43,187 nt of DNA from Prochlorococcus sp. AG-388-D03 (lineage in GTDB: Bacteria; Cyanobacteriota; Cyanobacteriia; PCC-6307; Cyanobiaceae), in NCBI GenBank assembly GCA_003279875.1, contig QCGN01000009.1:1-43187 (forward strand), read 5' to 3'. Below are positions 17,356 through 27,364 of the stretch, one piece after another; position 1 is the first letter of the stretch; each line of letters opens with the position of its first letter. The notes beneath the pieces are model-generated. The model was not told the DNA's origin. It searched no databases and saw only the letters and a program-made list of their open reading frames with translations. The translations under genes and the position numbers were made by a program.

Positions 17356-18099
17356 TTAATTAGTAAGATTTAAATAATAAATAAACATAAAAATAGCAAT
17401 TGTCGATGAGATACTTGTTTGAATAGCATTTACTAATTCATTACTTAATTTATATTTTTCTTGGAATTTAGCTCCAATAATACTTTCAGAAATTGTTGCT
17501 AGGAATCCAGAAATTGAAACTATCAAAAATTCATTACTTGTAGTAACTATAGATAAAAAAAGCATTATTAATGACATAAATATTGATCCTATTGCACTTG
17601 CTATGGTTCCTTCTAAACTTATTCCTCCTTCTGTTCCTCTATCAACCTTTCTAAGTGAAGTAATTAGATATGTATTTCCCCCAAATCTTTTTCCTATTTC
17701 ACTACCAAAAGTATCCGCCAACTTTGAAGCGAAACTTGCAGCAAAACCAATTTTATAAAAAAGTAAATTAGAAAAATTCAATTTGATCATAATCGCAAAA
17801 AATAAGCCAGTTGCCGCTGATCCCCAAACATTCTCAGGTCCTCTCCTTCCGCCTCTCTTTTCAGCTATCCCTTTATTTCTTTTGAATTTGTAACCTATTT
17901 TGGTTACGATAGATCCAAATAATAAATAAATTACAACCGATATCCAGCCTTGCCATGATAAACATCCCCACAAGATAGAACCTAAAATACCAGCACTTAT
18001 CCATCCCTCTTTTGTCATCAAGGGGAGTCTATGAAACAAAAAAATTAAAACAAAATTAATGCAAAACCCAAAAACAAAACTATTAGAAAATAAACTCAT
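17356..18099 (-). CDS. DUF92/VTE6-family integral membrane protein
   Basis: The 247-residue multi-pass protein has the DUF92 (TIGR00297) hallmarks: LTKEGWISAGILGSILWGC-like opening, KRGGRRGPENVWGSAATG, FAASFASKLADTFGSEIGKRFG and SLRKVDRGTEGGISLEGTIAS. The plant and cyanobacterial relatives include VTE6, a phytyl-phosphate kinase used in tocopherol and chlorophyll phytol recycling; that function is a reasonable inference in a phototroph. About seven hydrophobic segments are visible. It lies 3 bp downstream of rsmE. Confidence 0.85.
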   Translation of the reverse strand: MSLFSNSFVFGFCINFVLIFLFHRLPLMTKEGWISAGILGSILWGCLSWQGWISVVIYLLFGSIVTKIGYKFKRNKGIAEKRGGRRGPENVWGSAATGLFFAIMIKLNFSNLLFYKIGFAASFASKLADTFGSEIGKRFGGNTYLITSLRKVDRGTEGGISLEGTIASAIGSIFMSLIMLFLSIVTTSNEFLIVSISGFLATISESIIGAKFQEKYKLSNELVNAIQTSISSTIAIFMFIYYLNLTN

Positions 18100-18102
18100 T
18101 AT

Positions 18103-18882
18103 TTATAGATTCTTAATCAATTTAAAATCATTACGCCATTGATTAAGAATTGAAGTTGCATTAACAGTGGCTGTTGAGGTTCTTAAAATTGTTTCTGAAA
18201 GTTTGACAAAAGGAATTTTATTTTTATTAAAAAATTCAATTTCACTTTTTGACCAGCCGCCCTCTGGTCCAATTACATTCCATAATACTCCACTTTTTTT
18301 ATTCAAATGATTTTGTTGTTTTTTAAGCCAAAGATTTAAATTTTCGGAAGTATGATTTCTAGTAACAGAGATAGTAATCATATCTTTGAAATCTCTAGAA
18401 TCTATCCAATCTATTAAATTAACTCCACTAAATAAATATGGTCTCCATAATCTTTCACTTTGTTCAACAGCTTCATTAATTATTAAATTCCATCTTAAAG
18501 TTTTTTTTGAAAAATTAGTAAATTTTTTAACCTGTCTTTCCGAAAATAAAGGTTGTATAAAATCAATCCCTATTTCAGTACACATTTTAAGAATATCTTC
18601 AAAGCCATTCTTAGGAACTACAACAGCTATTCCTAATATTAATTTTTCTTTTTCTTGAAAAAAGTAAGGCTTATTAACATTATTTATCTCTATAAAATTA
18701 TTTTCCAAATTCTTTGCTTTCCATAATGAACCTTGACCATTAGTTATAAATATTTCTTTTCCAATTTTTATTCGCATTACTTTATTTAAATAGTGCGCTT
18801 CATCTTTTGTAAGTTTTAAATTATTTTTCTTATTACTAATTATTCTATCGTTATGAATAAGTAACCTTATTAAATCATCCAT
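18103..18882 (-). CDS. rsmE: 16S rRNA m3U1498 methyltransferase RsmE
   Basis: RsmE methylates U1498 of 16S rRNA in the assembled 30S subunit. The 259-residue protein has an N-terminal PUA-like domain (KLTKDEAHYLNKVMRIKIG) and a C-terminal SPOUT knot with WNVIGPEGGWSKSEIEF and the LSETILRTSTATVNA SAM-binding loop. It starts with ATG and lies 7 bp downstream of the DUF3531 gene, and forms a tight minus-strand group with DUF92 and DUF3531. Confidence 0.93.
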   Translation of the reverse strand: MDDLIRLLIHNDRIISNKKNNLKLTKDEAHYLNKVMRIKIGKEIFITNGQGSLWKAKNLENNFIEINNVNKPYFFQEKEKLILGIAVVVPKNGFEDILKMCTEIGIDFIQPLFSERQVKKFTNFSKKTLRWNLIINEAVEQSERLWRPYLFSGVNLIDWIDSRDFKDMITISVTRNHTSENLNLWLKKQQNHLNKKSGVLWNVIGPEGGWSKSEIEFFNKNKIPFVKLSETILRTSTATVNATSILNQWRNDFKLIKNL

Positions 18883-18889
18883 ATAAATA

Positions 18890-19333
18890 TTAATTTTTAA
18901 AAACTAAATCTTCATGCTCCTCAATAGACCAATCACTGTTTTCTCCCCCAATTATTAACTCATCAATTTTCACATAATTATTAGATATCTCTCTTAAGGA
19001 ATTTATTAGAATATCTATAGAAAGAGAATCAGAGGTACCAAAATCGACCCAACATCTAGACCAAAGATTTTGATATTCCATAACACCTAAATTATGCATC
19101 AATGCTGGAAGGGCGGATTCTTTTTGCTCATTATCATACGACATCCAACTTAAATCGGAACCTTCTTCATGAGTTTGTAAATTCTCAGAATTAAAACCTC
19201 CTAACCTTCCTAAAACGTACCAACTATCAAAAACACCATCTAAATAATTTTTTTCTGCTTCAGTAGGAATCTCAAGAAATTTCATCCAAATCCAACAATT
19301 AAAAGGATCAACTTCCCTAAATACAATATTCAT
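18890..19333 (-). CDS. Conserved cyanobacterial protein, DUF3531 type
   Basis: The 147-residue acidic soluble protein begins MNIVFREVDPFNCWIWMKF and contains LDGVFDSWYVLGRLGGFN and a conserved YQNLWSRCWVDFGTSDSLS stretch, which fit the cyanobacteria/plastid-specific DUF3531 family. No catalytic motif or signal peptide is seen. It heads the DUF3531-rsmE-DUF92 group and is divergent from the ABC ATPase gene. Function unknown. Confidence 0.8.
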   Translation of the reverse strand: MNIVFREVDPFNCWIWMKFLEIPTEAEKNYLDGVFDSWYVLGRLGGFNSENLQTHEEGSDLSWMSYDNEQKESALPALMHNLGVMEYQNLWSRCWVDFGTSDSLSIDILINSLREISNNYVKIDELIIGGENSDWSIEEHEDLVFKN

Positions 19334-19418
19334 TTTGACTGTTAGTTTTTTTTAGTTCTATAGTTATTATAAGTTGGTAATTCAAAGTTTAAAATTCATA
19401 CCTACAACTATATTAATA

Positions 19419-20063
19419 ATGCTTGATTTAAAGGGAATAACTTATCAGCCTCAAACAGGAAATAAAAAAATCCTAGACGATATTAGTTTCAATATTAATG
19501 AGAATGAAGTTGTATTAATTTGTGGAAATAGTGGTTCAGGTAAAACAACTCTACTCGAAATAATAAGTGGGCTAACTATTCCCCAAAAAGGAAGAATTAC
19601 ATGGAAAAATAAAACTCTTTCTGCGAGACAAAGAAGATGGATAAGTGGAGTAGTATTTCAATTTCCAGAAAGATACTTTTTAGGAACGACAGTTGGTAAA
19701 GAATTAAAAATTGGTCATAAAAGTTTAAGAGAAACTAGTATAGATATTGTTTTAAAAAAAGTTGGGTTATCTGGTATAAAGTTGACCCAACCGCCAGAAC
19801 AACTGAGTGGGGGTCAACAACGAAGATTAGCAGTAGCAGTTCAACTAATTAGAAATCCAACAATTCTATTACTCGATGAGCCCACTGCTGGGCTTGATTG
19901 GTCAATGAAAAATGATGTTAAAAATTTAGTTCTCAATCTAAAAAATAAAAATACAATAATAATTGTTACTCATGAACCCTCTATATTTGAGAATATACCG
20001 TCTAAAATATTAACACTTGAAAGAGGGAAGATTAAGAAATTAATGAAAGAAAATCATGCGTGA
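19419..20063 (+). CDS. ABC transporter ATP-binding protein, orphan
   Basis: The 214-residue ABC ATPase has Walker A (GNSGSGKTT), Q-loop ([12 protein letters not shown]), signature ([13 protein letters not shown]), Walker B (ILLLDEP) and H-loop (IVTHEP). The FPE segment after the Q-loop glutamine resembles the cobalt/ECF-type ATPases. I chose ATG at 19419 ([14 protein letters not shown]) rather than an in-frame TTG at 19374, because ABC homology starts at once and the extra 15 residues are not ABC-like. No permease gene is adjacent; the partner must be encoded elsewhere. The 3' end overlaps hslO by 8 bases. Confidence 0.87.
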   Translation: MLDLKGITYQPQTGNKKILDDISFNINENEVVLICGNSGSGKTTLLEIISGLTIPQKGRITWKNKTLSARQRRWISGVVFQFPERYFLGTTVGKELKIGHKSLRETSIDIVLKKVGLSGIKLTQPPEQLSGGQQRRLAVAVQLIRNPTILLLDEPTAGLDWSMKNDVKNLVLNLKNKNTIIIVTHEPSIFENIPSKILTLERGKIKKLMKENHA

Positions 20064-20958
20064 TAAAATTGTCCGAGCAACTGCAGCTAAAGGAGGCATA
20101 AGATTAGTTGCAGTATTAACAACAAACGCTTCTAAGGAGGCTAAAGAGAGGCATAACCTATCATATCTAACATCTTCCATACTAGGCAGAGCTTTCAGTG
20201 CCTCTCTGCTATTGGCTAGTTCGATGAAAGTAATGCATGGTCGAGTAACTATAAGAGTAAGATCTGATGGACCTTTAAAAGGTTTATTAGTGGATGCCGG
20301 TAGAGATGGGAAAGTTAGAGGGTATGTAGGTAATCCCAATTTGGAATTAGATTTAGTAAAAACAAACCCAAATCAATATTCTTTTGATTTCACAAAAGCA
20401 CTTGGTACAGGATATTTAAATGTTATTCGAGATAATGGCTATGGTGAACCTTTTACTAGCACTGTTGAGTTAGTGAACGGGAATATTGCAGAAGATATAG
20501 CCTCATACTTATATCATTCAGAGCAGACTCCCTCAGCTGTATTTATTGGGGAAAAGATTCAAAATAAAAATCTTATTTGTAGCGGAGGATTGTTAGCACA
20601 AGTTTTACCTAAAAAAGAAACTGATCCCTTACTAGTTTCATTGCTTGAAGAGAGATGTAAAGAAATTAATTCTTTTAGCGAAGATTTATTTGAATCAAAA
20701 GACAATCTATTATCAATAATAAAAAAAATATTTCCAGATATTGACGATAAATCAATTTCAGAGAAAGCTCGAACTCAAAAAGTTAGATTTGAATGCAGGT
20801 GCTCTAGACAAAGAAGTTTAAATGCGATGAAAATGCTTGATAAAAATGAATTAGAGGATATTTTGAAAAAGGATGGAAAAGCCGAATTGGTTTGCGAATT
20901 TTGTAAAAATAAATATCTAATAAGTTCAGAAGAAATTGAAGCTATGATAAAAATTTAA
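20056..20958 (+). CDS. hslO: Redox-regulated chaperone Hsp33
   Basis: Hsp33 is activated by oxidative unfolding and protects proteins from aggregation. The 300-residue protein shows the N-terminal domain ([26 protein letters not shown]) and a C-terminal zinc centre with C247, C249 (ECRCS) and C280, C283 (CEFC), the expected CxC plus CxxC set. Length and motifs are complete. It overlaps the upstream ABC ATPase by 8 bases, so translation is probably coupled. Confidence 0.96.
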   Translation: MRDKIVRATAAKGGIRLVAVLTTNASKEAKERHNLSYLTSSILGRAFSASLLLASSMKVMHGRVTIRVRSDGPLKGLLVDAGRDGKVRGYVGNPNLELDLVKTNPNQYSFDFTKALGTGYLNVIRDNGYGEPFTSTVELVNGNIAEDIASYLYHSEQTPSAVFIGEKIQNKNLICSGGLLAQVLPKKETDPLLVSLLEERCKEINSFSEDLFESKDNLLSIIKKIFPDIDDKSISEKARTQKVRFECRCSRQRSLNAMKMLDKNELEDILKKDGKAELVCEFCKNKYLISSEEIEAMIKI

Positions 20959-20959
20959 T

Positions 20960-21634
20960 TTAGAGAAAGATTACTCCAATCCATAAAATTATCATTGCTG
21001 GTAAACTTTGAATTTTTTGAATTGATAATGAGTTATTTGATATTTCTTGAATAAATGAATTATTTTCAAATAAACCTCCAAAAATTAACCCTATTGAAAG
21101 AAATGTTACACTCCAACCTAAAGAACTAATAAATCTTTTACCCGATTTAATTTGAATATAAGTAAGTATTAGTGTCGATATAGAAAGCAAAAGTCTATTG
21201 TAAGAATCAGGACTTATTAAAAGTAATATTAAAAATAATAATCCAACAGATAATTTTATTGAAAGATTATCAAAAGATGGAGGTGTGATTTGTGGAAGAC
21301 TGTATTCATTTGACTTTTTAACGTTATTATTTAAATTTTTAATTTTTGATAAGAGGGGGAAATCGTTATTAATTAGTTTATTAATTTGTTTCTCTTTCTT
21401 TGAAGCATTTTGCGCTTCGAAACTAACATTACCAGATTGCCTTGCTTTTAAACTCCCCATTAACAACTGATCAAAAGATGATTCGATTTTTGCCTTAAGT
21501 AGTAAATCTTCACCAGCCTCCTTAACTTTAGTATCTCTTGCTTTTTGTATATCTTCAAAATCAGCTCCTTCGTTAACACCCAATATTTCATAAGGAGTTT
21601 TATCAGGATTGTTTTTTCTCTTATCTGAATCCAA
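20960..21634 (-). CDS. CPP1-like (DUF3353) J-domain-like membrane protein
   Basis: The 224-residue product has an N-terminal J-like segment (TPYEILGVNEGADFEDIQKA) without the HPD motif, a lysine-rich linker, and four C-terminal hydrophobic helices. This is the architecture of the CPP1-like/DUF3353 family; plant CPP1 is a chaperone that stabilises protochlorophyllide oxidoreductase at the membrane. A role in chlorophyll synthesis is inferred from the family only. It is convergent with hslO (1 bp gap) and lies downstream of prfC on the same strand. Confidence 0.83.
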   Translation of the reverse strand: MDSDKRKNNPDKTPYEILGVNEGADFEDIQKARDTKVKEAGEDLLLKAKIESSFDQLLMGSLKARQSGNVSFEAQNASKKEKQINKLINNDFPLLSKIKNLNNNVKKSNEYSLPQITPPSFDNLSIKLSVGLLFLILLLISPDSYNRLLLSISTLILTYIQIKSGKRFISSLGWSVTFLSIGLIFGGLFENNSFIQEISNNSLSIQKIQSLPAMIILWIGVIFL

Positions 21635-21686
21635 TTTTTTTTTTTTAATATTTATAGATTAGCCAATTTTATTATCCATTAGGACT

Positions 21687-23324
21687 TTATAAAACAATTG
21701 GTTCAACTCCACTAACAACTGGAGCTACCTTTTTTAAATTTAAATTTGCATTATCTTCAATAAATTGATTAAGATTCCATTGATTTTTAAAAAGAATCAC
21801 TGGCCTATTCCAACAATCTTTTACTATCTTACAATTAAATATCCTTCCTAATTCATCAATAGCTGACCATCCATCCGACATCCATCGTGCCAGTTGGTAT
21901 GGCATTGATTCAAGATTAGCTTCTACGCCATATTCATTTTTTAATCTATGAATCACTACTTCCAATTGTAATTGTCCTACAGCTGCAAGGATAGGATCTC
22001 TTTTGCTCTCATCAAAGTCATAAAGTATTTGAACAGCACCTTCTTCACGAAGTTCGTTTACTCCTTTCCTAAAGTTTTTAAATGCTGAAGGGTTTGGATT
22101 TCTTAGCCAGCTAAATATTTCAGGACTAAAAGAAGGTATCCCCTCATACTCAAGATGAGTTCCTGTGTATAAAGTATCTCCTATAGAAAACATTCCAGGG
22201 TTATTTAGTCCAATAACATCTCCAGGATAAGCATCATCGACGACTTCTCTGTCTTGACCAAATATTTTCTGAGGTCTAGATAACCTAATAGTTTTTCCTG
22301 TTCTAGAATGTTTAACTGACATATCCTTTTCAAATTTTCCACTACAAACTCTTATAAAAGCAACTCTATCTCTATGTTTTGGATCCATATTTGCCTGTAA
22401 CTTGAAGACGAAACCACTAAACTCATCGCTTGCAGGATCAATATCTCCCTTATTACTATTTCTTGAAGTTGGTTTTTGAGCCATTTTTAAAAAACTATCT
22501 AAAAAGGGTCTAACCCCGAAATTAGTCATTGCCGAACCAAAAAAAACAGGGGTAAGAGATCCATTAAAAATTTCTTCTTTATCTAATTTCGATCCTGCCT
22601 CGTCCAGCACTTCGAGCTCTTCAAGAGATATATCTAGTAATTCTCTCTCTACATATTTTGAAAGTTCTTTATCATCTAAATTCATTCTTTTCTCATTAGA
22701 CTGTTTCCCCCTAGCAGCCTTATCAAATAAGGTAACCTCTCTTGAAAACCTATCAATAACCCCTCTAAATTCCTCTCCAATACCAATAGGCCAATTGACT
22801 GGCAAAGTATTTAAACCAAGCTCTGATTCAATTTCATCTAGTAAAGAAAAGGGTTCTCTGCCTGGTCTATCCATCTTATTAATAAAAGTAAAAATAGGTA
22901 TTTTTCTCATTCTGCATACTTCAAATAGTTTTCTTGTTTGAGGTTCTAATCCTTTAGCAGCATCTTCAAGCATAACTGCATTATCAGCGGCGGCTAAAGT
23001 TCTGTAGGTATCTTCAGAAAAATCTTTGTGGCCAGGAGTATCCAAAAGATTTATTACTGATCTTTTATATTCAAACTGCAAAACAGTTGAAGTAATTGAA
23101 ATACCTCTTTGTTTCTCAAGTTCCATCCAGTCAGAAGTAGCTTTCCGTTGATTACCTCTTGCTTTTACAGCCCCTGCCTGCTGTATCGCACCTCCATACA
23201 AAAGAAGTTTTTCAGTAAGAGTTGTTTTGCCAGCATCAGGATGGGAAATGATTGCAAAATTTCTTCTTTTATTTACAGCATCTAAGATATCCTTATTATC
23301 TAATTTTTTACTACTTAAACTCAT
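21687..23324 (-). CDS. prfC: Peptide chain release factor 3
   Basis: RF3 is a translational GTPase that recycles RF1/RF2 after termination. The 545-residue protein has the P-loop ([15 protein letters not shown]), the switch I/II region ([27 protein letters not shown]), the NKMD box ([11 protein letters not shown]) and the RF3-type C-terminal region ([20 protein letters not shown]). Length is as expected. It starts at ATG, 29 bp after the upstream methyltransferase stop. Confidence 0.96.
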   Translation of the reverse strand: MSLSSKKLDNKDILDAVNKRRNFAIISHPDAGKTTLTEKLLLYGGAIQQAGAVKARGNQRKATSDWMELEKQRGISITSTVLQFEYKRSVINLLDTPGHKDFSEDTYRTLAAADNAVMLEDAAKGLEPQTRKLFEVCRMRKIPIFTFINKMDRPGREPFSLLDEIESELGLNTLPVNWPIGIGEEFRGVIDRFSREVTLFDKAARGKQSNEKRMNLDDKELSKYVERELLDISLEELEVLDEAGSKLDKEEIFNGSLTPVFFGSAMTNFGVRPFLDSFLKMAQKPTSRNSNKGDIDPASDEFSGFVFKLQANMDPKHRDRVAFIRVCSGKFEKDMSVKHSRTGKTIRLSRPQKIFGQDREVVDDAYPGDVIGLNNPGMFSIGDTLYTGTHLEYEGIPSFSPEIFSWLRNPNPSAFKNFRKGVNELREEGAVQILYDFDESKRDPILAAVGQLQLEVVIHRLKNEYGVEANLESMPYQLARWMSDGWSAIDELGRIFNCKIVKDCWNRPVILFKNQWNLNQFIEDNANLNLKKVAPVVSGVEPIVL

Positions 23325-23353
23325 TAAACTCTATCTAATCAATCTAACTAACT

Positions 23354-24049
23354 TTAAACCTTACCATAAATGACCAAATACTGATCATCTTCTTCAAACA
23401 CTTCTAAAGAGGATAATTTCTTCTCTAAAAGGAAGTTTTTTAATTCTTTTAAAGTATAAGAAGCCTTTAATGAAGAGTAATAATCATTAGTTAAAATATC
23501 ATTATTGGTCTCTGCGCATTTATCTCTTAGTTCTAGGGCTGACTTTTCATCAATCGGTCTTTTTAAATCCTTATGAAAATTTATAGTCTGATTACTTGAT
23601 AGTTTATCTAAGCAATTAAAAAATTCATCAATATATGTAATGTGGTGAATTAAACTGTTGCTAACCAATAAACTTATTTTTTTTTCTAAAGAAATATCAC
23701 ATGGTTTTAGACTTTTTATATCAGCGCAAATGTAGGATAAATTTTTCAATAGACTCAGATTTGGAGAGGATTTCTTATTTTTCTCGGCTAATCGAATCAT
23801 TTCTTCAGAGCCATCAATCCCAACAACGGTAGCTCTAGGCCACTTTATGGATAACTTTTCAGTTATATTTCCTGGTCCGCATCCCAAATCAACAATTAAT
23901 TCGTTTTCATTCAAATTAATATTATTTTTAATCAAATAATAATTTATTTGATTAATAAATTTATTCTCCCCTTCTGAAAAGTCAGCTTTAGCATAAGAAA
24001 TAACCTGGTCTTTACTATCCATTAATTCAGGTTCAACAGTTCTTTCCAT
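23354..24049 (-). CDS. Class I SAM-dependent methyltransferase
   Basis: The 231-residue protein shows motif I (LIVDLGCGPGNITEKL), motif II (VVGIDGSEEMIRLAE) and a motif IV-like ISLLVSNSLIHHI. No domain pointing to a particular substrate is visible. It lies 29 bp upstream of prfC on the same strand, so may be co-transcribed, and is divergent from nrdJ across 131 bp. Methylation of a small molecule or a translation factor are both open. Confidence 0.82.
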   Translation of the reverse strand: MERTVEPELMDSKDQVISYAKADFSEGENKFINQINYYLIKNNINLNENELIVDLGCGPGNITEKLSIKWPRATVVGIDGSEEMIRLAEKNKKSSPNLSLLKNLSYICADIKSLKPCDISLEKKISLLVSNSLIHHITYIDEFFNCLDKLSSNQTINFHKDLKRPIDEKSALELRDKCAETNNDILTNDYYSSLKASYTLKELKNFLLEKKLSSLEVFEEDDQYLVIYGKV

Positions 24050-24180
24050 AAACTTCCGTGAACAAAGATTTCATAATAAACATATTTTTACACAAACCGT
24101 TAAATAGTGGTAAGAATGGTTGCAGACGCCACAGGTAGAGTTATTCTTCCTTTACAGGTAAATTTACATACTTTTTAATC

Positions 24181-26514
24181 GTGACAATTGCACCAAATAA
24201 AGCTTCTTCTGAGAGCAATTCTAATAATCTTAGAAAAGATGATTTCCCAAAAACAGCTCCAGCCGCTTACCCTGTCTTCTTTAGGTCATATAGCAGAAAG
24301 ACAGCTTCCGGCAAAAGAGAGAATTGGAGTGAAGTTGGAGAAAGAAATTTATCTGGATTAAAAGAATTAGGAAAACTCTCTGATCAAGAATTGATCTTAA
24401 TGAGAGAAATGCAACGCAACCAAAAGGCTCAACCATCAGGAAGATGGTTATGGATTGGAGGTACTCCTTGGATTAATAAAAACCAGAATTTTTCAGGAGC
24501 TTACAATTGTACTTCGACAAATTTAATTGATTGGGAAGCCTTTGCCTTAATGATGGATCTAGCAATGATGGGTTGTGGCACAGGAGCAATAATAGAGCCT
24601 CATTTTATAAATAACCTTCCAATCGTCAAAAATAAATTAAATATTAAATCAGTTAGCGAAGTAGGCATAACTTCTAAAGACCAAAGGCAGGAAAAATCTT
24701 CTTTGGTAATTAAGGGTAAAGATATTTTTATAAAAGTTGGGGATAGCAGGAGAGGCTGGGTAGATAGTTATAAGTACCTTCTTGAGGCATCAAGTAATGA
24801 AAGTCTTGAAAAAGAAATTAATGTTCATATTAACTTAGAAGATATTAGGCCCGCAGGAGAATCATTAAAAGGTTTTGGAGGGATGGCAAATCCTATTAAA
24901 TTAAAAGATCTTTACTCTAGAGTTGCTTCTCTTTTAGGTAAAGCTATTGGTAGAAAGTTAAATACAGTTGAATGTTGCTTACTAATTGATGAAGCGGCTG
25001 TAACTATAGTTGCGGGAAATATAAGAAGAAGCGCTGGAATGAGGCAGTTTGCATCTGACGATAAAGAAGCAGCTTCTGCAAAAGAGAATCTATGGAGTCA
25101 AGATGAGGATGGAAATTGGAGAATAGATCCCGAAAAGGACGCTCTTAGAATGGCCAACCACACAAGGGTTTATCATACAAAACCCTCTTATCAAACAATT
25201 TTGGATGCTGTAACCAAGCAATTCCATTCAGGGGAGGGAGCTATTCAGTTTGCACCAGAAGCAATAGCAAGATCAAACGCAGATATATTAAACCGAGAGG
25301 AACTCAAAAATGAATTTATAGAAATATATTCAGAACAGGGTAAAGAAGAAGCAAAAAATTGGATTAATATGAATTATGGTCCTTTTTCGGAAGAAGAACT
25401 AAATCATAGGATGAGTAGGTATGGGCTTAATCCTTGCGGAGAAATCTTGGGTAATGATTTTCATTGTAATTTGGCCGAAGTTCACCTAAACCAAATTGAC
25501 CCAAAAAATATTGAGGAGCAAAAAAAAGCTTTTAAAGCTGCTGCTCTTTCAGTTGCATGCTTACTTAATCATGAATTTGAAGTTGAGAGATATAGAAAAA
25601 GTAGGGAATATGATCCTATTGTAGGAGTTAGTTTTACAGGATTATTTGATTTCTGTGTTCATGCCTTTGGAACTCCATGGTTAAAGTGGTGGGAAAGTGG
25701 CAGACCTGATAACGAAGAGGGGAGGGAATTTAAAAAGCAAGAAGCTAAATTCTTAGACTCATGGAGGCAAACTGTAAAAGAAACTGTTTGGGAATACTGC
25801 GATAAACATAATCTCAGAAGGCCTAATAGATGCACAACAGTTCAACCCGCAGGTACCAAAAGTCTTTTAACAGGAGCCGCTCCTGGATGGCATCCACCTA
25901 AAGCGCAAAGGTTTTTAAGAAGAATAACTTTCAGAAAGAACGATCCAATTGCATTAGCTTGTATGGATTATGGTTACTCCGTAGTTCCCTCTCAATCTGA
26001 TAAAGACGAAAACGGCTGCTTGCTCGATAATCCATTTGATCCAAGATGTACCGAATGGCTAGTAGAGATTCCAACAGAGGTAAGTTGGGCCAATATAGAA
26101 GGAGCAGACCAAATAGATATAAATAATTTTTCTGCCCTAGCGCAATTCGATTTTTACATGCAAGTTCAAAAGTTTTATACAGAGCATAATACTTCTGCAA
26201 CAGTTGAATTCAGAGAAAGTGAAATTGAGGATTTAGCGAAAGCCATACATAGTGCGATAGAAAATAACGAAGGTTATATATCTGCCGCATTATTAGCTAG
26301 ATTCAGTGCAAATGCTACATTCCCAAGATTACCTTTTGAACCAATAAGTAAAGAGGAATATTTATCTTTACAAGAAAAAGTAACCGAAAGGAAAGTAAGT
26401 AATGATTTCTTTGATGCTCTGAATAAATATGACGTTGGAGAGCTCTCTGAAGCAGGCCCAGCAGGTTGTGATTCAGACAAGTGTCTACTCCCCCTAGCGA
26501 AACCAGAAAATTAA
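24181..26514 (+). CDS. nrdJ: Adenosylcobalamin-dependent (class II) ribonucleotide reductase
   Basis: This enzyme reduces ribonucleoside triphosphates to deoxyribonucleotides using a B12-derived radical. The 777-residue single-chain protein resembles the monomeric Lactobacillus type. C110 (AYNCTSTN) and C429 (FHCNLAEV) form the redox pair, C419 in NPCGEI is the thiyl-radical cysteine with E421, and C763/C768 (CDSDKC) form the C-terminal relay. AGNIRRSAGMRQF and TTVQPAGTKSLLTGAAPG are further family signatures. The start is GTG at 24181. The 131-bp upstream region shows no recognisable cobalamin riboswitch. Use of this enzyme ties DNA synthesis to cobalamin. Confidence 0.95.
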   Translation: MTIAPNKASSESNSNNLRKDDFPKTAPAAYPVFFRSYSRKTASGKRENWSEVGERNLSGLKELGKLSDQELILMREMQRNQKAQPSGRWLWIGGTPWINKNQNFSGAYNCTSTNLIDWEAFALMMDLAMMGCGTGAIIEPHFINNLPIVKNKLNIKSVSEVGITSKDQRQEKSSLVIKGKDIFIKVGDSRRGWVDSYKYLLEASSNESLEKEINVHINLEDIRPAGESLKGFGGMANPIKLKDLYSRVASLLGKAIGRKLNTVECCLLIDEAAVTIVAGNIRRSAGMRQFASDDKEAASAKENLWSQDEDGNWRIDPEKDALRMANHTRVYHTKPSYQTILDAVTKQFHSGEGAIQFAPEAIARSNADILNREELKNEFIEIYSEQGKEEAKNWINMNYGPFSEEELNHRMSRYGLNPCGEILGNDFHCNLAEVHLNQIDPKNIEEQKKAFKAAALSVACLLNHEFEVERYRKSREYDPIVGVSFTGLFDFCVHAFGTPWLKWWESGRPDNEEGREFKKQEAKFLDSWRQTVKETVWEYCDKHNLRRPNRCTTVQPAGTKSLLTGAAPGWHPPKAQRFLRRITFRKNDPIALACMDYGYSVVPSQSDKDENGCLLDNPFDPRCTEWLVEIPTEVSWANIEGADQIDINNFSALAQFDFYMQVQKFYTEHNTSATVEFRESEIEDLAKAIHSAIENNEGYISAALLARFSANATFPRLPFEPISKEEYLSLQEKVTERKVSNDFFDALNKYDVGELSEAGPAGCDSDKCLLPLAKPEN

Positions 26515-26598
26515 ATATTAAATTTTTGTAAAAAAAAGAAATTATTGTTTTTAAAAAATTGATTTATAGCTACATCTAAAGTAGGTATAAAATTGATT

Positions 26599-26847
26599 AT
26601 GACATTAAGCTTAAATATTAGTAATTTATTTAATGATTCATCTACTCATGAATTGGTTGATCAACTTAGAAAAAGAACTACAGAGGAAGAGATTTTAGAG
26701 TTTGAAAGAAAATTTAATTCTACAAACGAAAAAAACCTACATATTTATATATGCAGGTTTCTGAAAAACAGATCCATATCAAGAGCTTTGGCTTCTAAGT
26801 GGCTTATTACAATTATTAATAACAAAGAGTCAGAAATTAAACCCTAA
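26599..26847 (+). CDS. Hypothetical 82-residue protein
   Basis: The frame from ATG at 26599 encodes MTLSLNISNLFNDSSTHELV and a charged, probably helical soluble domain (RKRTTEEEILEFERKFNS), then RFLKNRSISRALASKWLITI. A TTG six bases upstream is an alternative start. There is no signal peptide or known motif. It lies 84 bp downstream of nrdJ on the same strand with no terminator seen between them. I do not recognise the family. Confidence 0.6.
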   Translation: MTLSLNISNLFNDSSTHELVDQLRKRTTEEEILEFERKFNSTNEKNLHIYICRFLKNRSISRALASKWLITIINNKESEIKP

Positions 26848-26860
26848 AAAAATCAAATAA

Positions 26861-27055
26861 TTAAGTTAAGGCAGAAAGCCTCCAAAGAGCAATCCCAAAA
26901 ATCGAAACGCCCATTATTAAAGTAAAAGCCAAAGCATTCACAACCTGAACCTTCTCAGTCATAACATTCGCAAATGGTAGTAACTGAGCAAACAAAGGTT
27001 TTTCTTCAACAGCGGTAACTCTTTTACTGGGAGATTTTTTGTTTTTTGAAAACAT
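26861..27055 (-). CDS. Hypothetical 64-residue single-pass membrane protein
   Basis: The product has a basic N-terminus (MFSKNKKSPSKRVTAVEEK), a middle amphipathic part (FAQLLPFANVMTEKVQ) and one transmembrane helix (about residues 38-58, NALAFTLIMGVSIFGIALW). The size and layout are those of a thylakoid or plasma-membrane small subunit or a high-light-inducible-like protein, but the chlorophyll-binding ExxNxR motif is absent. It is convergent with the 82-residue gene and divergent from the riboswitch transcript. Probably a real picocyanobacterial gene; family not identified. Confidence 0.65.
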   Translation of the reverse strand: MFSKNKKSPSKRVTAVEEKPLFAQLLPFANVMTEKVQVVNALAFTLIMGVSIFGIALWRLSALT

Positions 27056-27270
27056 AAAACAACTTTATAATCTTTTGAATTTTACAGTTAAAAAGTAAGT
27101 TTATTAAAAATAAAACGATTAATTGAACAAAATGTAACCTGCATAAATATATTTAGATAATGGAAACAATTTATTTTTTTTATATAGTTAAAGACTTTTC
27201 GATCAAAACGATAATAAATAATTTATTGAAAACCTAGACAAAAAAATTTACCATATGCTAATGTATATTT

Positions 27271-27350
27271 GTAGCAACCGCTACCAAAACGTTCAACTCG
27301 TATATGCGGGCCGCAAGTCGATTTAAGCCATGGAACGGGGACTTAAGCGA
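27271..27350 (+). promoter_or_regulatory. Glutamine-II riboswitch (downstream-peptide motif)
   Basis: Stem P1 is CGTTC (27290-27294) with GAACG (27333-27337). P2 is GGC (27309-27311) with GCC (27327-27329). A pseudoknot joins AAGTC in the P2 loop (27315-27319) to GACTT just after P1 (27340-27344). A preceding hairpin GTAGC/GCTAC (27271-27284) may mark the transcript start, after a TATATT box at 27264-27269. This nested P1/P2/pseudoknot layout, the CGTTCA opening and a tiny ORF right after it match the glutamine-II riboswitch known from marine picocyanobacteria. A GGAG ribosome site (27355-27358) follows 10 bases after the pseudoknot, suggesting control of translation initiation by glutamine. 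Confidence 0.75.
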
Positions 27351-27364
27351 AACCGGAGAAAAAA

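Noticed and set aside
19374..19418. N-terminal extension of the ABC ATPase from a TTG start
   Set aside because: ABC homology begins at the ATG at 19419; the extra 15 residues do not resemble the family.
24117..24179. A 20-codon frame (MVADATGRVILPLQVNLHTF) just upstream of nrdJ
   Set aside because: Possible leader peptide, but no regulatory hairpin or cobalamin riboswitch accompanies it and the length is at chance level.
25931..26200. Minus-strand 89-residue frame inside nrdJ and similar antisense frames in aroB, purK, phnE and hslO
   Set aside because: All lie opposite strongly conserved coding sequence and lack motifs of their own.
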